A DNA stretch of 64,000 nt from Bog-473 sp963754445. GTDB taxonomy: Bacteria > Actinomycetota > Acidimicrobiia > Acidimicrobiales > RAAP-2. The translations under genes and the position numbers were made by a program. Numbering within the stretch: the stretch's first letter is position 1; each line of letters begins with the position of its first letter. Under the pieces are notes generated by a model. That model did not search any database, had not been told where the DNA came from, and saw only the letters and a program-made list of their open reading frames with translations. The stretch spans positions 1,798,001 to 1,862,000 of the forward strand of contig CAVWFT010000002.1 of assembly GCA_963754445.1 (NCBI GenBank), written 5' to 3'. This document shows positions 27,074 to 36,746 of this stretch, in pieces.

Positions 27074-28489
27074 ATGAGCACTGAGGACGAGTTCGACATC
27101 GTCGTGATCGGTGGTGGCCCCGGTGGTTATGCCACCGCGCTCTACGCGGCCGCCGCCGGACTCTCCGTCGCCATCGTCGAGCGCGACAAGGTGGGCGGCA
27201 CGTGCCTGCATCGCGGTTGCATTCCGGCGAAGGAGTTTCTCGAGACGGCGGCGGTGCGCCGGACCATCGGCGGCGCGCAGGAGTTCGGCATCGGCGTGTC
27301 GGACGTGTCCGTGGACTTCTCGGTCAGCCAAGACCGGAAGAACGCCGTCGTCGACAAACTCTGGAAGGGCCTGTCCGGACTGCTCAAGGGTCGCAAGGTG
27401 ACGACGTTCATCGGGACCGGCACGCTGCGGGCGGACCATCGGGTCGACGTGCTCGACGGTGACGATGCCGGTCGATCCATCGTCGGCCGCAACATCGTGT
27501 TGGCCGCCGGCTCGGTGCCCCACCAGTTGCCCGGCTTCGAGGTGGACGGCCGTTGGGTCATGACCTCCGACGAGTTCCTCGACCTGAAGGAGCTGCCGGC
27601 GTCGGTGGCCGTCATCGGCGGCGGGGTGATCGGGAGCGAGTTCGCCTCGCTGCTGGCCGATCTCGGCACCAAGGTGACCATCCTCGAGGCGCTCGACGGC
27701 GTTCTGGCCGGGTGTGACGCCGACATCGTGCGGCTGGTCACGCGCACGTTCAAGAAGCGCGGGATCGACGTGGTGACCGGGGTCAAGGTCGAGAGCCACA
27801 CGCCGTCGAGTGACGGCAAGGTCACCACGGTCAAGGCGGGCGATCAGACCTTCGACGTCGAGGCCATCGTCGTGTCGGTGGGCCGGCGCCCGCGCACCGA
27901 GGGATTGGTGGCCGAGGGCATAGGGGTCGAGCTCGACCAACGCGGCTTCGTGGTGGCCGACGAGTACCAGCGCACGGGAGCCCCTGGGGTGTGGGCCGTG
28001 GGCGACGTCGTCGCCGGCACGCCGCAACTGGCCCACGTCGGCTTCGCCGAAGCCATCGTCGCCGTCAAGGGCATGCTGGGCGAGCCGGTGGTGCCCGTCG
28101 ACAACTCCAAGGTGCCCTGGGCCATCTACTGCCACCCCGAGGTGGCGTTCTGCGGCATGACCGAGGAGCAGGCCAAGGAGGCGGGGATCCCCATCCTGGT
28201 CAAGAAGGACCCGTTCGGCGGCAACAGCCGGGCCCAGATCATCGGCGACACCGACGGCATGGTGAAGATCATCGCCGAGCAGCGAGCAGACGGCACCGCG
28301 GGCCGCGTCCTGGGGGTGCACATGTGCGGCCCCTGGGTCACCGAACAGCTCAGCGGCGGCTACCTGGCGGTCAACTGGGAGGCGTTCCCGGACGAAGTCG
28401 CACAGTTCATTCAGCCACATCCGTCACTCTCCGAGACGTTCGGCGAGACGATGATGGCGTTGACCGGAAGGGGTTTGCACCTTGGCTGA
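27074..28489 (+). CDS. lpdA: Dihydrolipoyl dehydrogenase (E3)
   Basis: A 471-residue flavoprotein that reoxidises dihydrolipoamide on 2-oxoacid dehydrogenase E2 using NAD+. FAD motif GGGPGGYATALYAA is at the N-terminus, the redox disulphide in GGTCLHRGCIPAKEF, the NAD-binding GGGVIGSEFASLLADLG in the middle, WAVGDV for FAD, and the C-terminal HPSLSETFGE with the catalytic His-Glu pair. ATG 27074 follows an AGAAGAGGA stretch. It overlaps the E2 start, so E3 and E2 are coupled; the order E3-E2-lipB-lipA suggests one operon for the complex and its cofactor. Confidence 0.97.
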   Translation: MSTEDEFDIVVIGGGPGGYATALYAAAAGLSVAIVERDKVGGTCLHRGCIPAKEFLETAAVRRTIGGAQEFGIGVSDVSVDFSVSQDRKNAVVDKLWKGLSGLLKGRKVTTFIGTGTLRADHRVDVLDGDDAGRSIVGRNIVLAAGSVPHQLPGFEVDGRWVMTSDEFLDLKELPASVAVIGGGVIGSEFASLLADLGTKVTILEALDGVLAGCDADIVRLVTRTFKKRGIDVVTGVKVESHTPSSDGKVTTVKAGDQTFDVEAIVVSVGRRPRTEGLVAEGIGVELDQRGFVVADEYQRTGAPGVWAVGDVVAGTPQLAHVGFAEAIVAVKGMLGEPVVPVDNSKVPWAIYCHPEVAFCGMTEEQAKEAGIPILVKKDPFGGNSRAQIIGDTDGMVKIIAEQRADGTAGRVLGVHMCGPWVTEQLSGGYLAVNWEAFPDEVAQFIQPHPSLSETFGETMMALTGRGLHLG

Positions 28490-29911
28490 CGTGATGATGC
28501 CGCAACTCGGGGAGACGGTGACCGAGGGCACGATCACACGCTGGATGAAGTCCGTCGGGGACAGCGTCGAGCGCGACGAACCGCTCTTCGAGGTGTCCAC
28601 GGACAAGGTCGACTCGGAGGTTCCGTCGCCGGCCGCGGGCGTGCTCAGCGAAATCCTCGTCCCCGAGGGCGAGACGGTGGAGGTCGGCGTCCGACTCGCC
28701 GTCATCGGCGACGGTGCCGCTGGCGCAACGGCTCCGGCCGCTCCCGCCACCGAGACGCCGCCGCCGGCGCCCCCGGTGCAGAGTGCGCCGCCGGCCCAGC
28801 AGCCACCACCTCCGGCGCCCCAGGCGGCGCCCGAGGCGCCGGCTCCTCCCGAGGCGGCGCCCAGGCTCCTCCCGAGGCGCCGGCTCCTCCCGAGCCGGTC
28901 GCCACGAGCACCGAGCCGATGGTGCTCTCGCCCATCGTGCGCAGGCTCCTCTCCGAGAACGATCTCAGCGAGTCCGAGGTGACGCCCACCGGCGCCGGCG
29001 GCCGCATCACCCGCGAGGACGTCCTGCGCGTGGTGGACGCCCGGCGAAGTGCGCCACCCGCCGCGGCCGCACCCCCGCCACCACCACCGCCGACGCCGGC
29101 CGCACCGCCCTCCACCAGCACCCAGATGGCGACGACGGCCCCGGCGGCGCCCGTCATGAGCCCGCCCACGGCGTCGTCGGTGACCGCGTATCGCGGCACG
29201 GGGGACCAGGTGGTGCCGTTCTCCAACATGCGGCGGCGCACGGCCGAGCACATGGTGCGTTCCAAGGCGACCTCGCCCCACGCCTTCATCGCCAAAGAGG
29301 TGGACTTCGAGAGCGTCGAGCGTGTCCGCACCGCCTGGGGCGAGCGCTTCAAGGCCGAAGAGGGTTTCGGTCTGACCTATCTCCCCTTCGTGGCCCGGGC
29401 CACGGTCGAGGCCCTGCGGGACTTCCCGCTGCTCAATGCCTCGGTGGCCGAGGACTCCCTCGTGGTGCACGGGGAGATCAACCTCGGGATCGCGGTGGAC
29501 CTCTCCCACGAAGGCCTGATCGTGCCGGTGATCCACCGGGCCGAGGAGGTCACGTTGCGTGGCGTGGCCCGGCGCATCCGCGACCTCGCCGAGCGGGCCC
29601 GGAACCGCCAGCTCAATGCGGACGACATCGCCGGCGGGACGTTCTCCATCACCAACGACGGGCCCTTCGGCACCTACTTCACGGTGCCGATCATCAACCA
29701 GCCCCAGGTGGGCATCCTGGCCACCGACGGCATCGCCCGCCGGCCCGTCGTGGTGACGCATCCCGACGGCACGGAGTCGATCGCCATCCACTCGACCGGG
29801 GTCCTCGGGTGCAGCTGGGACCACCGGGCCGTCGACGGCGCCTACGTCTCCCTCTTCCTGGGCCGGGTGTCCGACCTGTTGGGCAGCCGCGACTGGGCGG
29901 CCGAGCTCTGA
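28482..29911 (+). pseudogene. 2-oxoacid dehydrogenase E2 (dihydrolipoyl acyltransferase), interrupted by a frameshift
   Basis: The E2 gene is in two frames. The first frame (28482-28982) gives the lipoyl domain with Lys42 in STDKVDSE and a Pro/Ala linker. The second (open through 29911) gives the E3/E1-binding domain LSPIVRRLLSENDL, another Pro-rich linker, and the catalytic domain ending in CSWDHRAVDGAY with the His-Asp catalytic pair. The shift falls near 28850-28875, inside a linker repeat, and fits loss of one base. An intact protein would have ~476 residues, like actinobacterial DlaT/SucB but with one lipoyl domain. TTG 28482 overlaps the lpd stop. Whether the break is real or an assembly error is unknown; flanking codons look intact. 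Confidence 0.88.
28830..28894. repeat. 24-nt direct repeat, period 41, at the E2 frameshift
   Basis: The same 24-nt unit (starting CCCGAGGCGCC) occurs at 28830-28853 and 28871-28894. The period of 41 nt is not a multiple of three; 42 would keep both copies in one frame. The repeat lies in the Pro/Ala linker of E2 and pinpoints the missing base to the stretch between copies. Confidence 0.9.
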
Positions 29912-29922
29912 GGATCGGACCG

Positions 29923-31530
29923 GTGCTGCGCATCCGGTCCCTCGGGACGGTCCCCTACCGCGAGGCCTACGACCTCCAGCACGCGCTGGCCGTGGGGGAG
30001 GGCGACGACTATCTGCTCCTCCTCGAGCATCCGCACACCTACACGCTGGGGGCGCACGCCGACGAGCGTCACGTCCTGACCGACCCGGCATCGGTCGGAG
30101 CCGTTCTGGAGCGAACCGACCGCGGTGGCGACGTCACGTACCACGGCCCCGGGCAGCTGGTCGCCTACCCGATCGTCGGCGTGCCCGACGACCCCTCGTC
30201 CGGGCCCGGCCACGTGCACCGCCTCGAACGGATCCTGGTCGAGACACTGGCCGATCTCGGCCTACCCGGTGCGGGCTGCGTGGAGGAGTACCCGGGCGTC
30301 TGGGTCGAGGCCGACGGACCGCGACCGCGCAAGATCGCCGCCATCGGGGTGCGGACGCTGCGTTCGTCGACGGGCGGCCGGCGCACGCTGCACGGCATGG
30401 CACTCAACGTGTCGACCGACCTGAGCATGTTCGAGCACATCGTGCCGTGCGGTATCGCGGATCGGGGCGTGACGTCGCTCCAGGCCGAGGGCATCGACGT
30501 TCCCATGGACCGCGTGGTCGAGGCCTTCGTGGCCCGGGCCGTCGACGCGTTCGGGAGCGGGGAGGTGGACCGGCGTGCTGTGGTGACCGGGCCCGCCACC
30601 GGCGCGACCGCCCTCCCCGAGCGCGCCCTCTTGCGCCGGCTGCGCCAAGCCGGCGTGTCTCCCGAAGCCGGACTGGACATCGCCGAGCGCAAACCGCCCT
30701 GGATGCGGGTCCCCGTGCAGATCGGCAAGGGCTACCGCCAACTCGGGTCGACCATCCACGATCTGGGCCTCGTCACCGTCTGCGAGGAGGCGGGGTGCCC
30801 CAACATCTACGAGTGCTGGGCCGACGGCACCGCCACGTTCATGATCAACGGCGAGCGCTGCACCCGCGCCTGTGGGTTCTGTCAGGTCGACACCCGCCAC
30901 CCCCTTCCCCTCTCGCCGGACGAACCCCAACGGGTGGCCGAGGCGGTGGAGCGGATGCGGCTCGGCCATGCCGTGGTCACCTGCGTCGCCCGCGACGATC
31001 TGGGCGACGGCGGGGCGGGGGCGATGGCCCGCACCATCGAGGCCATCCGGGCGCGCACGCCAGGGACGACGATCGAGGTCTTGATCTCGGACTGCCGGGG
31101 CGACGCCGCCTCGTTGGACACGATCTTCGCCGCCCGGCCCGACGTGCTGAACCACAACATCGAGACGGTGGCCCGGCTCCAGCGAGCGGTGCGCCCCTCG
31201 GCCGGATACGCCCGCAGTCTGGGCGTCCTGGCCCGGGCCGGAGCATCCGGCCTGGTCACGAAGTCGGGGTTGATGGTCGGACTGGGCGAGGACGAGGACG
31301 AAGTGGTCGCCACCATGGCCGACCTGCGCGGAGTCGGGGTCTCCATCGTCACGGTGGGCCAGTACCTGCGCCCGAGCCGCGACCACCTTCCGCTGGCCCG
31401 GTACTGGACGCCCGAGGAGTTCGCCCGCCTGCGCGCCGCCGGCGCCCGGCTCGGTCTGGCCCACGTGGAGGCATCCCCGCTGACCCGTTCGAGCTACCAC
31501 GCCCGCGAGGCTGCCTCCGCCGTTCGCTGA
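29923..31530 (+). CDS. lipB-lipA: LipB-LipA fusion: octanoyltransferase joined to lipoyl synthase
   Basis: One uninterrupted 535-codon frame encodes both steps of lipoate synthesis. Residues 1-215 are LipB: RGGDVTYHGPGQL, the Lys in PRKIAAIGV, and catalytic Cys176 in IVPCGI, which transfers octanoate from acyl carrier protein to apo-domains. Residues ~245-535 are LipA: auxiliary cluster C287, C292, C298 (CEEAGCPNIYEC), radical-SAM C313, C317, C320 (CTRACGFC), and the C-terminal RSSYHA. Between them is a ~30-residue linker with no stop. GTG 29923 has GAGGA about 8 nt upstream. Other organisms usually keep these as adjacent separate genes. An internal LipA start (for example GTG 30580 after GGGGAGG, or TTG 30631) is possible. 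It follows E2, its likely substrate. Confidence 0.93.
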   Translation: MLRIRSLGTVPYREAYDLQHALAVGEGDDYLLLLEHPHTYTLGAHADERHVLTDPASVGAVLERTDRGGDVTYHGPGQLVAYPIVGVPDDPSSGPGHVHRLERILVETLADLGLPGAGCVEEYPGVWVEADGPRPRKIAAIGVRTLRSSTGGRRTLHGMALNVSTDLSMFEHIVPCGIADRGVTSLQAEGIDVPMDRVVEAFVARAVDAFGSGEVDRRAVVTGPATGATALPERALLRRLRQAGVSPEAGLDIAERKPPWMRVPVQIGKGYRQLGSTIHDLGLVTVCEEAGCPNIYECWADGTATFMINGERCTRACGFCQVDTRHPLPLSPDEPQRVAEAVERMRLGHAVVTCVARDDLGDGGAGAMARTIEAIRARTPGTTIEVLISDCRGDAASLDTIFAARPDVLNHNIETVARLQRAVRPSAGYARSLGVLARAGASGLVTKSGLMVGLGEDEDEVVATMADLRGVGVSIVTVGQYLRPSRDHLPLARYWTPEEFARLRAAGARLGLAHVEASPLTRSSYHAREAASAVR

Positions 31531-31601
31531 GGGCGGCGGCTACGGTCCCGACGCGGCGGCCGTGGCAGTAGCGAAGAGCCGCTCCACGTCCAAGAGACTT
31601 C

Positions 31602-32444
31602 CTACGGCGCGGCCACCCAGCTCACGCCGATGATCTCGGCCCCGCCGTGGACCCCGACGACGGCGCCCAACGTGCCGATGCGAATGGCGGCCCGGGAGAT
31701 GCGCGACGCGATGAGATCGAGGAACTGCTCGATGTCGGGAGCGCCCCCGTGCATCACGGCGACGTGCTCGATCCGCCCGGCCGCGGCCAAGATCTCGGAG
31801 AGCATCTGGAGCGCCCTCCGGCGCGTGCGCGCCTTGCCGGCCTCGTGGACGGTGCCACCGGTCAGGTCGATCACCGGCTTGATCGACAGCAGAGATCCCA
31901 ACAAGGCGGTGGCGGTCCCGATCCTCCCGCCCTTCTTGAGGTTCTCCAGCGTGTTGAGGGCCGCGATCACGTGCGTGCGGGCGACCACGTCGTCGACTCG
32001 GCGCACGACGGCATCGATGTCGGCGCCCTCGGCCGCCACGGTGGCGGCCTCGATCACGAGGGTGCCCAGCCCGCTCGACACCGTCCGGCTGTCGACCACC
32101 CGGACGTCGAGATGACCCTCGAGTGCGGCAGCCGCCGTGAGGGCTGATTGAAACGTGGTCGACAACTCGCTCGAAATGGTGAGACAGACCACGGCGTCGG
32201 CCCCGGCGTCGCCCGCCTGGCGGAAGGCCGCCTCGAAGGCCCCGGGAGAGGGGCAGGCCGTCTGGGGCAGCTCCTCGGTCTCGGCCATCCGTCGATAGAA
32301 GTCCTCGACGCTGAGATCCTGACGGTCGGTGAACTCCGCGCTCCCGAAGCGGATGGTGAGGGGAACGATCTCGATGTTGAACGGCTCGATGTCCCCTTGC
32401 TCCAGGTCGCACGAGCTGTCCGTCACCACGAACACACCAGGCAT
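31602..32444 (-). CDS. DegV family fatty-acid-binding protein
   Basis: A 280-residue DegV-fold protein. Typical motifs: VVTDSSCDL at the N-terminus, SPGAFEAAF after TACPSP, SSELSTTFQSA, VVDSRTVSSGLG, LENLKKGGRIG and the GAVVGVHGG near the C-terminus. DegV (FakB-like) proteins bind a fatty acid in a deep pocket and, with a FakA kinase, present it for phosphorylation; no fakA is adjacent. ATG 32444 fits the conserved start; a longer form from 32495 would add 17 unsupported residues. It lies downstream of metH on the same strand after a hairpin. Confidence 0.92.
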   Translation of the reverse strand: MPGVFVVTDSSCDLEQGDIEPFNIEIVPLTIRFGSAEFTDRQDLSVEDFYRRMAETEELPQTACPSPGAFEAAFRQAGDAGADAVVCLTISSELSTTFQSALTAAAALEGHLDVRVVDSRTVSSGLGTLVIEAATVAAEGADIDAVVRRVDDVVARTHVIAALNTLENLKKGGRIGTATALLGSLLSIKPVIDLTGGTVHEAGKARTRRRALQMLSEILAAAGRIEHVAVMHGGAPDIEQFLDLIASRISRAAIRIGTLGAVVGVHGGAEIIGVSWVAAP

Positions 32445-32559
32445 CAGCAGCTCCTCTTCTCGGCCTTCATCATCGTGGCGCCCAACGTAGGGCATGCGGT
32501 CCCCTCGCCGCGGGCGCGCTCGGGCCCTCGGACCTTGGATCCGTCGTGAGCTGGAGAAC

Positions 32560-32579
32560 GGCGGCCGGGCGTGGCCGCC
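32560..32579 (-). terminator. Possible metH transcription terminator hairpin
   Basis: GGCGGCC and GGCCGCC form a perfect 7-bp stem with a 6-nt loop, directly adjoining the metH stop codon. On the minus strand it is followed by GTTCTCC rather than a long T-run, so termination strength is uncertain. Confidence 0.45.
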
Positions 32580-35500
32580 TCAGGCCACGAAGTACTTGGC
32601 CTCGGGGTGGTGGCAGATGATGGCGTCGGTCGTCTGCTCGGGGTTGAGCTGGAAGCCCTCGCTCACCGTCACGCCGATGCGATCCCCTCCGAGCAGCTCG
32701 ACCACCTTGGCGTTGTCGGTCAGGTCGGGGCAGGCCGGGTAGCCCCACGAGTAGCGGCCGCCCCGGTACTGCTGGCGGAAGAGCCCGTTGAGCGTGGGTC
32801 CGTCCTCGCCGGCGAACCCGAGCTCCTCGCGGATCCGGCGGTGCCAGTACTCGGCGGTCGCCTCCGCCATCTCGACGCTGAGGCCGTGCAGGAACAGGTA
32901 CTCGGTGTAGTGGTTCTCGGCGAAGAGGCGGGCTGCCTCTTCCGAGGCCCGAGCCCCGATGGTGCACAGCATGAAACTGGCGAAGTCCTCCTCACCCGAG
33001 TCGCTGGCCCGGAAGAAGTCCGCGATGCAGAGCCAGGGTTCCTTGCGTTGGCGCGGGAAGGCGAAGCGCATCCATTCCGATGTGCGGCTCTCGTCCTTCC
33101 AGATCACCAGGTCGTTGCCCTCGGCGTTGGCGGCGAAATGCCCGTAGGCGACGGAGGGCACGAGCAGGTCCGCCTCCTTGGCCTTGCCCAGCTGCTCGCG
33201 CAGGGTCGCCTTCACCCGCTCCTTGAACTCCGAGTCGTTCTCACCGTTCTCGGGCCGGAAGCCCCACTGGTTGCGGAAGAGCGCGGTGAGGTTGAGGTAC
33301 TCGGCGATGTCGTCGATCGGAATGCCCACGGCGACGCGGGAGCCGACGAACGGTGGTGCGAACACGGGGTTGTCCTGCGCCACGTCGGCCCGGGCCGGCT
33401 GCCCCTCCACGGGGGTGGGATCCGGAGCGTCCAGGCGGCTGCGCCGGGGGACGTTCTTCTCGGAGATCTCACGCCCGAACAGCGGGTCGTCCTCACCGTT
33501 GCGCTTGAGCTCGACGAGGCGGTCCATGGTGCGCAGGCCCTCGAAGGCGTCGCGTCCGTAGAAGAGGCGCCCGTCGTAGACCTCGCGCAGGTCGCGCTCG
33601 ACATAGGTGCGGGTGAGGGCGGCCCCGCCCAGCAGCACGGGGATGTTCGACAGGGCGCGCTCGTTCAGCTCGACCAGGTTCTCGCGCATGATCAGCGTCG
33701 ACTTGACCAGGAGCCCACTCATGCCGATGGCGTCGGCCTTGTGCTCCTCGACTGCGCTGACCATCTCGTTGATGCCGATTTTGATTCCGAGGTTGACCAC
33801 TTCGTAGCCGTTGTTGGTCAAGATGATGTCGACCAGGTTCTTCCCGATGTCGTGCACGTCGCCCTTGACGGTGGCCAGCACGACCGTGCCCTTGCCGCCC
33901 TGGTCCGACTTCTCCATGTGTGGCTCGAGGAAGGCGACGGCGCTCTTCATCGTCTCGGCGGACTGGAGGACGAAGGGCAGCTGCATCTCGCCCGAGGCGA
34001 AGCGCTCCCCGACGACCTTCATGCCCTCCAAGAGGATGTCGTTGACGATGGCCAGCGCCGCCGTGCCCGACTCGAGGGCTTCGGTCAGGTCCGCCTCGAG
34101 GCCGTTGCGGTTGCCGTCGATGATGCGCTGGGACAGCCGCCGGTCGACCGGCCAGTCGCTGTGGTCCTCCGCCGGCCCGGTGTCGGCCTTGACGCCCTCG
34201 AACAGGGCCAGGAGCTCCTGGAGCGGGTCGTAGTCGTCCGTCCGGCGGTTGTAGACGAGGTCGAGGCAGACCTCCTTGGCCCGGTCGTCGATGCGCGACA
34301 GCGGGAGGATCTTGGAGGCGTGCACGATGGCCGAGTCGAGACCGGCCTGCACGCATTCGTGCAGGAAGACCGAGTTGAGGACCTGTCGGGCCGCCGGGTT
34401 CAGGCCGAAGGACACGTTGGACAGGCCGAGGATGGTCGACACGCCGGGCAGCTCCGCCTTGATGGCCCGGATGCCCTCGATCGTCTCGATGCCGTCCTCG
34501 CGGCTCTCCTCCATGCCCGTCGACAGCGGAAGGGCGAGCGGGTCGAAGAGCAGGTCCTCGGGGGCGAGCCCGTAGCGCTCGACGGCGATGTCGCGGATGT
34601 TGCGGGCGGCCCGCAGCTTCCACTCGGCCGTGCGGGCCTGGCCCTCCTCGTCGATGCAGGTGCACACGACGGCGGCCCCGAACTCGCGGGCGAGCCGCAG
34701 GAAGGTGTCGAGACGCGTCCCGGGCCCGTCGCCCTCTTCGAGGTTCACCGAGTTGAGGACGGGCCGGCCGCCGAGCCATTCCAACGCGGCGCGGGCCACC
34801 GGGCCTTCGGTGGAGTCGACCATGAGGGGCACGCTCGCCTGCGTGCAGAAGCGGCTGGCGATCTCGGTCATGTCGGCCACGCCGTCGGCGCCGGTGTAGT
34901 CGACGCAGACGTCGATGAGGTGCGAACCCTCCTTCACCTGGTCCCGGGCCATGCCGACGCAGGTGTCCCAGTCGGCGTCGAGCATCGCCTCGCGGAACGC
35001 CTTGGACCCGTTGGCGTTGGTCCGCTCGCCGACGGCCAGGTAGGACGTGTCCTGGGCGAAGGGGACGGCCGTGTAGATGGAGGCGGCGGCCGGCTCGTGC
35101 ACCGGGGTGCGCGGGGCCGGCGTGGCTCCGGCGCAGCGCTCGACCACCGCGGCGAGGTGGGCCGGCGTCGTGCCGCAGCAGCCGCCGACGGCGCTGACGC
35201 CGAATTCGGTGACGAAGCGGTGCAGGTGCTCGGCCAGGCCCTCGGGGGTGAGGTCGTAGTGCATCTGCCCGTCGACGACCGACGGGAGGCCCGCATTGGG
35301 GACGCAGGCGATGGGGACACGGCTCGCTCCGGCCAGGTGGCGCAACGGCTCGCTCATCTCGACAGGTCCGGTGGCGCAGTTGAGGCCGACCACGTCGACC
35401 TGCATGGCATCGAGCACGGTCAGGGCGGCGCCGATCTCGGTGCCGGGCAGCATGCGGCCGGTCAGCTCGATCGTCACCTGCGCCTGCAGGGGGACGTAAC

Positions 35501-36098
35501 GCTCGAGGGCCACCATGGCCCGCCGGGCGCCGTTCACCGCGGCCTTGATCGACAGCATGTCGAACTGGGTCTCGATCAGCAGGAGGTCGACACCGCCCTC
35601 GAGCAGCCCGAGGGCCTGCTCCTCGTAGGCATCGCGGAACTCGGCATAGGAGATGTGCCCGAGGGTGGGGAACTTGGTGCCCGGGCCCATGGAGCCGGCC
35701 ACCCAGCGGGGGCGCTCGGGGGTCGAGAACTCGTCGCGCACCGCTCCGGCCAGCTCGGCCGCCCGGCGGGTGATCTCGCGGGCGCGGTCGCCCAACCCGT
35801 ACTCGGCCAGCACGACCGAGGTGGAGCCGAAGGTGTCCGTCTCGACGACGTCGCATCCGACCTCGTAGAAGGAGCGGTGGACCTGGGCCACGACGTCGGG
35901 GCGGGTCTCGACCAGCCACTCGTTGCAGCCCTCGAGGTCGGGACCGCCGAAGTCGTCGGGTCCTAGGCCCAGGAGCTGGATGTTCGTGCCCATGGCCCCG
36001 TCGAAGATGACGACGCGCTCGCGCAGCGCCTGCAGGTAGGTGGAGGCAGACGGATCGAGCCGACCGAGGAGTTCGGGCGAGGTGGGCATAGTCGTCAC
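32580..36098 (-). CDS. metH: Cobalamin-dependent methionine synthase
   Basis: A 1172-residue multi-domain enzyme methylating homocysteine from 5-methyltetrahydrofolate through B12. Order: homocysteine domain (~1-320) with FDGAMGTNIQ and the Zn Cys residues in LNCATGP and GGCCGTTP; folate domain (~345-620) with GERTNANGSKAF; cap and B12 domain (~640-870) with the cobalt-ligating DVHDIGKN near residue 747; and the AdoMet reactivation domain (~900-1172) with GYPACPD. The start is ATG 36098 or ATG 36089. No cobalamin or SAM riboswitch is recognisable in the 53 nt to the divergent adenosyltransferase gene. Confidence 0.97.
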   Translation of the reverse strand: MTTMPTSPELLGRLDPSASTYLQALRERVVIFDGAMGTNIQLLGLGPDDFGGPDLEGCNEWLVETRPDVVAQVHRSFYEVGCDVVETDTFGSTSVVLAEYGLGDRAREITRRAAELAGAVRDEFSTPERPRWVAGSMGPGTKFPTLGHISYAEFRDAYEEQALGLLEGGVDLLLIETQFDMLSIKAAVNGARRAMVALERYVPLQAQVTIELTGRMLPGTEIGAALTVLDAMQVDVVGLNCATGPVEMSEPLRHLAGASRVPIACVPNAGLPSVVDGQMHYDLTPEGLAEHLHRFVTEFGVSAVGGCCGTTPAHLAAVVERCAGATPAPRTPVHEPAAASIYTAVPFAQDTSYLAVGERTNANGSKAFREAMLDADWDTCVGMARDQVKEGSHLIDVCVDYTGADGVADMTEIASRFCTQASVPLMVDSTEGPVARAALEWLGGRPVLNSVNLEEGDGPGTRLDTFLRLAREFGAAVVCTCIDEEGQARTAEWKLRAARNIRDIAVERYGLAPEDLLFDPLALPLSTGMEESREDGIETIEGIRAIKAELPGVSTILGLSNVSFGLNPAARQVLNSVFLHECVQAGLDSAIVHASKILPLSRIDDRAKEVCLDLVYNRRTDDYDPLQELLALFEGVKADTGPAEDHSDWPVDRRLSQRIIDGNRNGLEADLTEALESGTAALAIVNDILLEGMKVVGERFASGEMQLPFVLQSAETMKSAVAFLEPHMEKSDQGGKGTVVLATVKGDVHDIGKNLVDIILTNNGYEVVNLGIKIGINEMVSAVEEHKADAIGMSGLLVKSTLIMRENLVELNERALSNIPVLLGGAALTRTYVERDLREVYDGRLFYGRDAFEGLRTMDRLVELKRNGEDDPLFGREISEKNVPRRSRLDAPDPTPVEGQPARADVAQDNPVFAPPFVGSRVAVGIPIDDIAEYLNLTALFRNQWGFRPENGENDSEFKERVKATLREQLGKAKEADLLVPSVAYGHFAANAEGNDLVIWKDESRTSEWMRFAFPRQRKEPWLCIADFFRASDSGEEDFASFMLCTIGARASEEAARLFAENHYTEYLFLHGLSVEMAEATAEYWHRRIREELGFAGEDGPTLNGLFRQQYRGGRYSWGYPACPDLTDNAKVVELLGGDRIGVTVSEGFQLNPEQTTDAIICHHPEAKYFVA

Positions 36099-36151
36099 AG
36101 ATTACCGGTGCCCTCGGGATGCCCCGGACCGGCCCGGTAGCATCCGGCCTG

Positions 36152-36691
36152 GTGAAGCCGAGGATCTACACCAAGACGGGAGATGGTGGCACCACCGGTC
36201 TCCTCTACGGCGGACGGGTCCGCAAGGATTCGTGGCGCATCGCGCTCAACGGCGACATCGACGAGGCCCAGTCGGCCATCGGGTTGGCCCGGGCCGAAGT
36301 GGTCGCGGGATCGGAGGCGCACGAGCTCCTGACCTCCCTCGCCCGCGACCTCTACGTCCTGATGGCCGAGGTGGCCACCGCCCCGGAGAACCGGAGCAAG
36401 TTGCGGCCGGGCTCGAGTCTGGTGACCGAGGACATGGTCCTGGCCCTCGAGGCGCACATCGACGACCTGCTGGAGCGCTTCGACATGCCGGCCGACTTCA
36501 CGGTGCCCGGCGAGAACCGGGTGGCGGCGGCGCTGGACTTCGCCCGGGCGGTCGTCCGGCGGGCCGAGCGCCTGGCCGTGACCGAGCCCAGCGAGGACGC
36601 GTTCGTGGTCCGGTACCTGAACCGCCTCTCGGACCTGCTCTGGGCGATGGCACGCTGGCAGGAGGGGGAGCACCGGCTCTCGAAGGGCTGA
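36152..36691 (+). CDS. Cob(I)alamin adenosyltransferase, PduO type
   Basis: A 179-residue helical-bundle enzyme that adenosylates cob(I)alamin with ATP to form coenzyme B12. Family motifs are IYTKTGDGGTTGLLYGGR at the N-terminus (ATP site), DEAQSAIG, and C-terminal RRAERL and YLNRLSDLLWAMAR. Start GTG 36152 gives this N-terminus directly; an upstream ATG at 36119 would add 11 residues near the metH start. Divergent from metH, but its product is the cofactor for the mutase subunit at 45.6 kb rather than for MetH. Confidence 0.95.
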   Translation: MKPRIYTKTGDGGTTGLLYGGRVRKDSWRIALNGDIDEAQSAIGLARAEVVAGSEAHELLTSLARDLYVLMAEVATAPENRSKLRPGSSLVTEDMVLALEAHIDDLLERFDMPADFTVPGENRVAAALDFARAVVRRAERLAVTEPSEDAFVVRYLNRLSDLLWAMARWQEGEHRLSKG

Positions 36692-36746
36692 CCGGAACCG
36701 TGCGACCTGAGCCGTGCGTCCGTGCGTGGGCGCAGGGCGCCGGGCG

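Noticed and set aside
36099..36151. Cobalamin riboswitch upstream of metH or the adenosyltransferase
   Set aside because: The divergent gap is only about 53 nt, too short for a B12 element, and no B12-box is visible.
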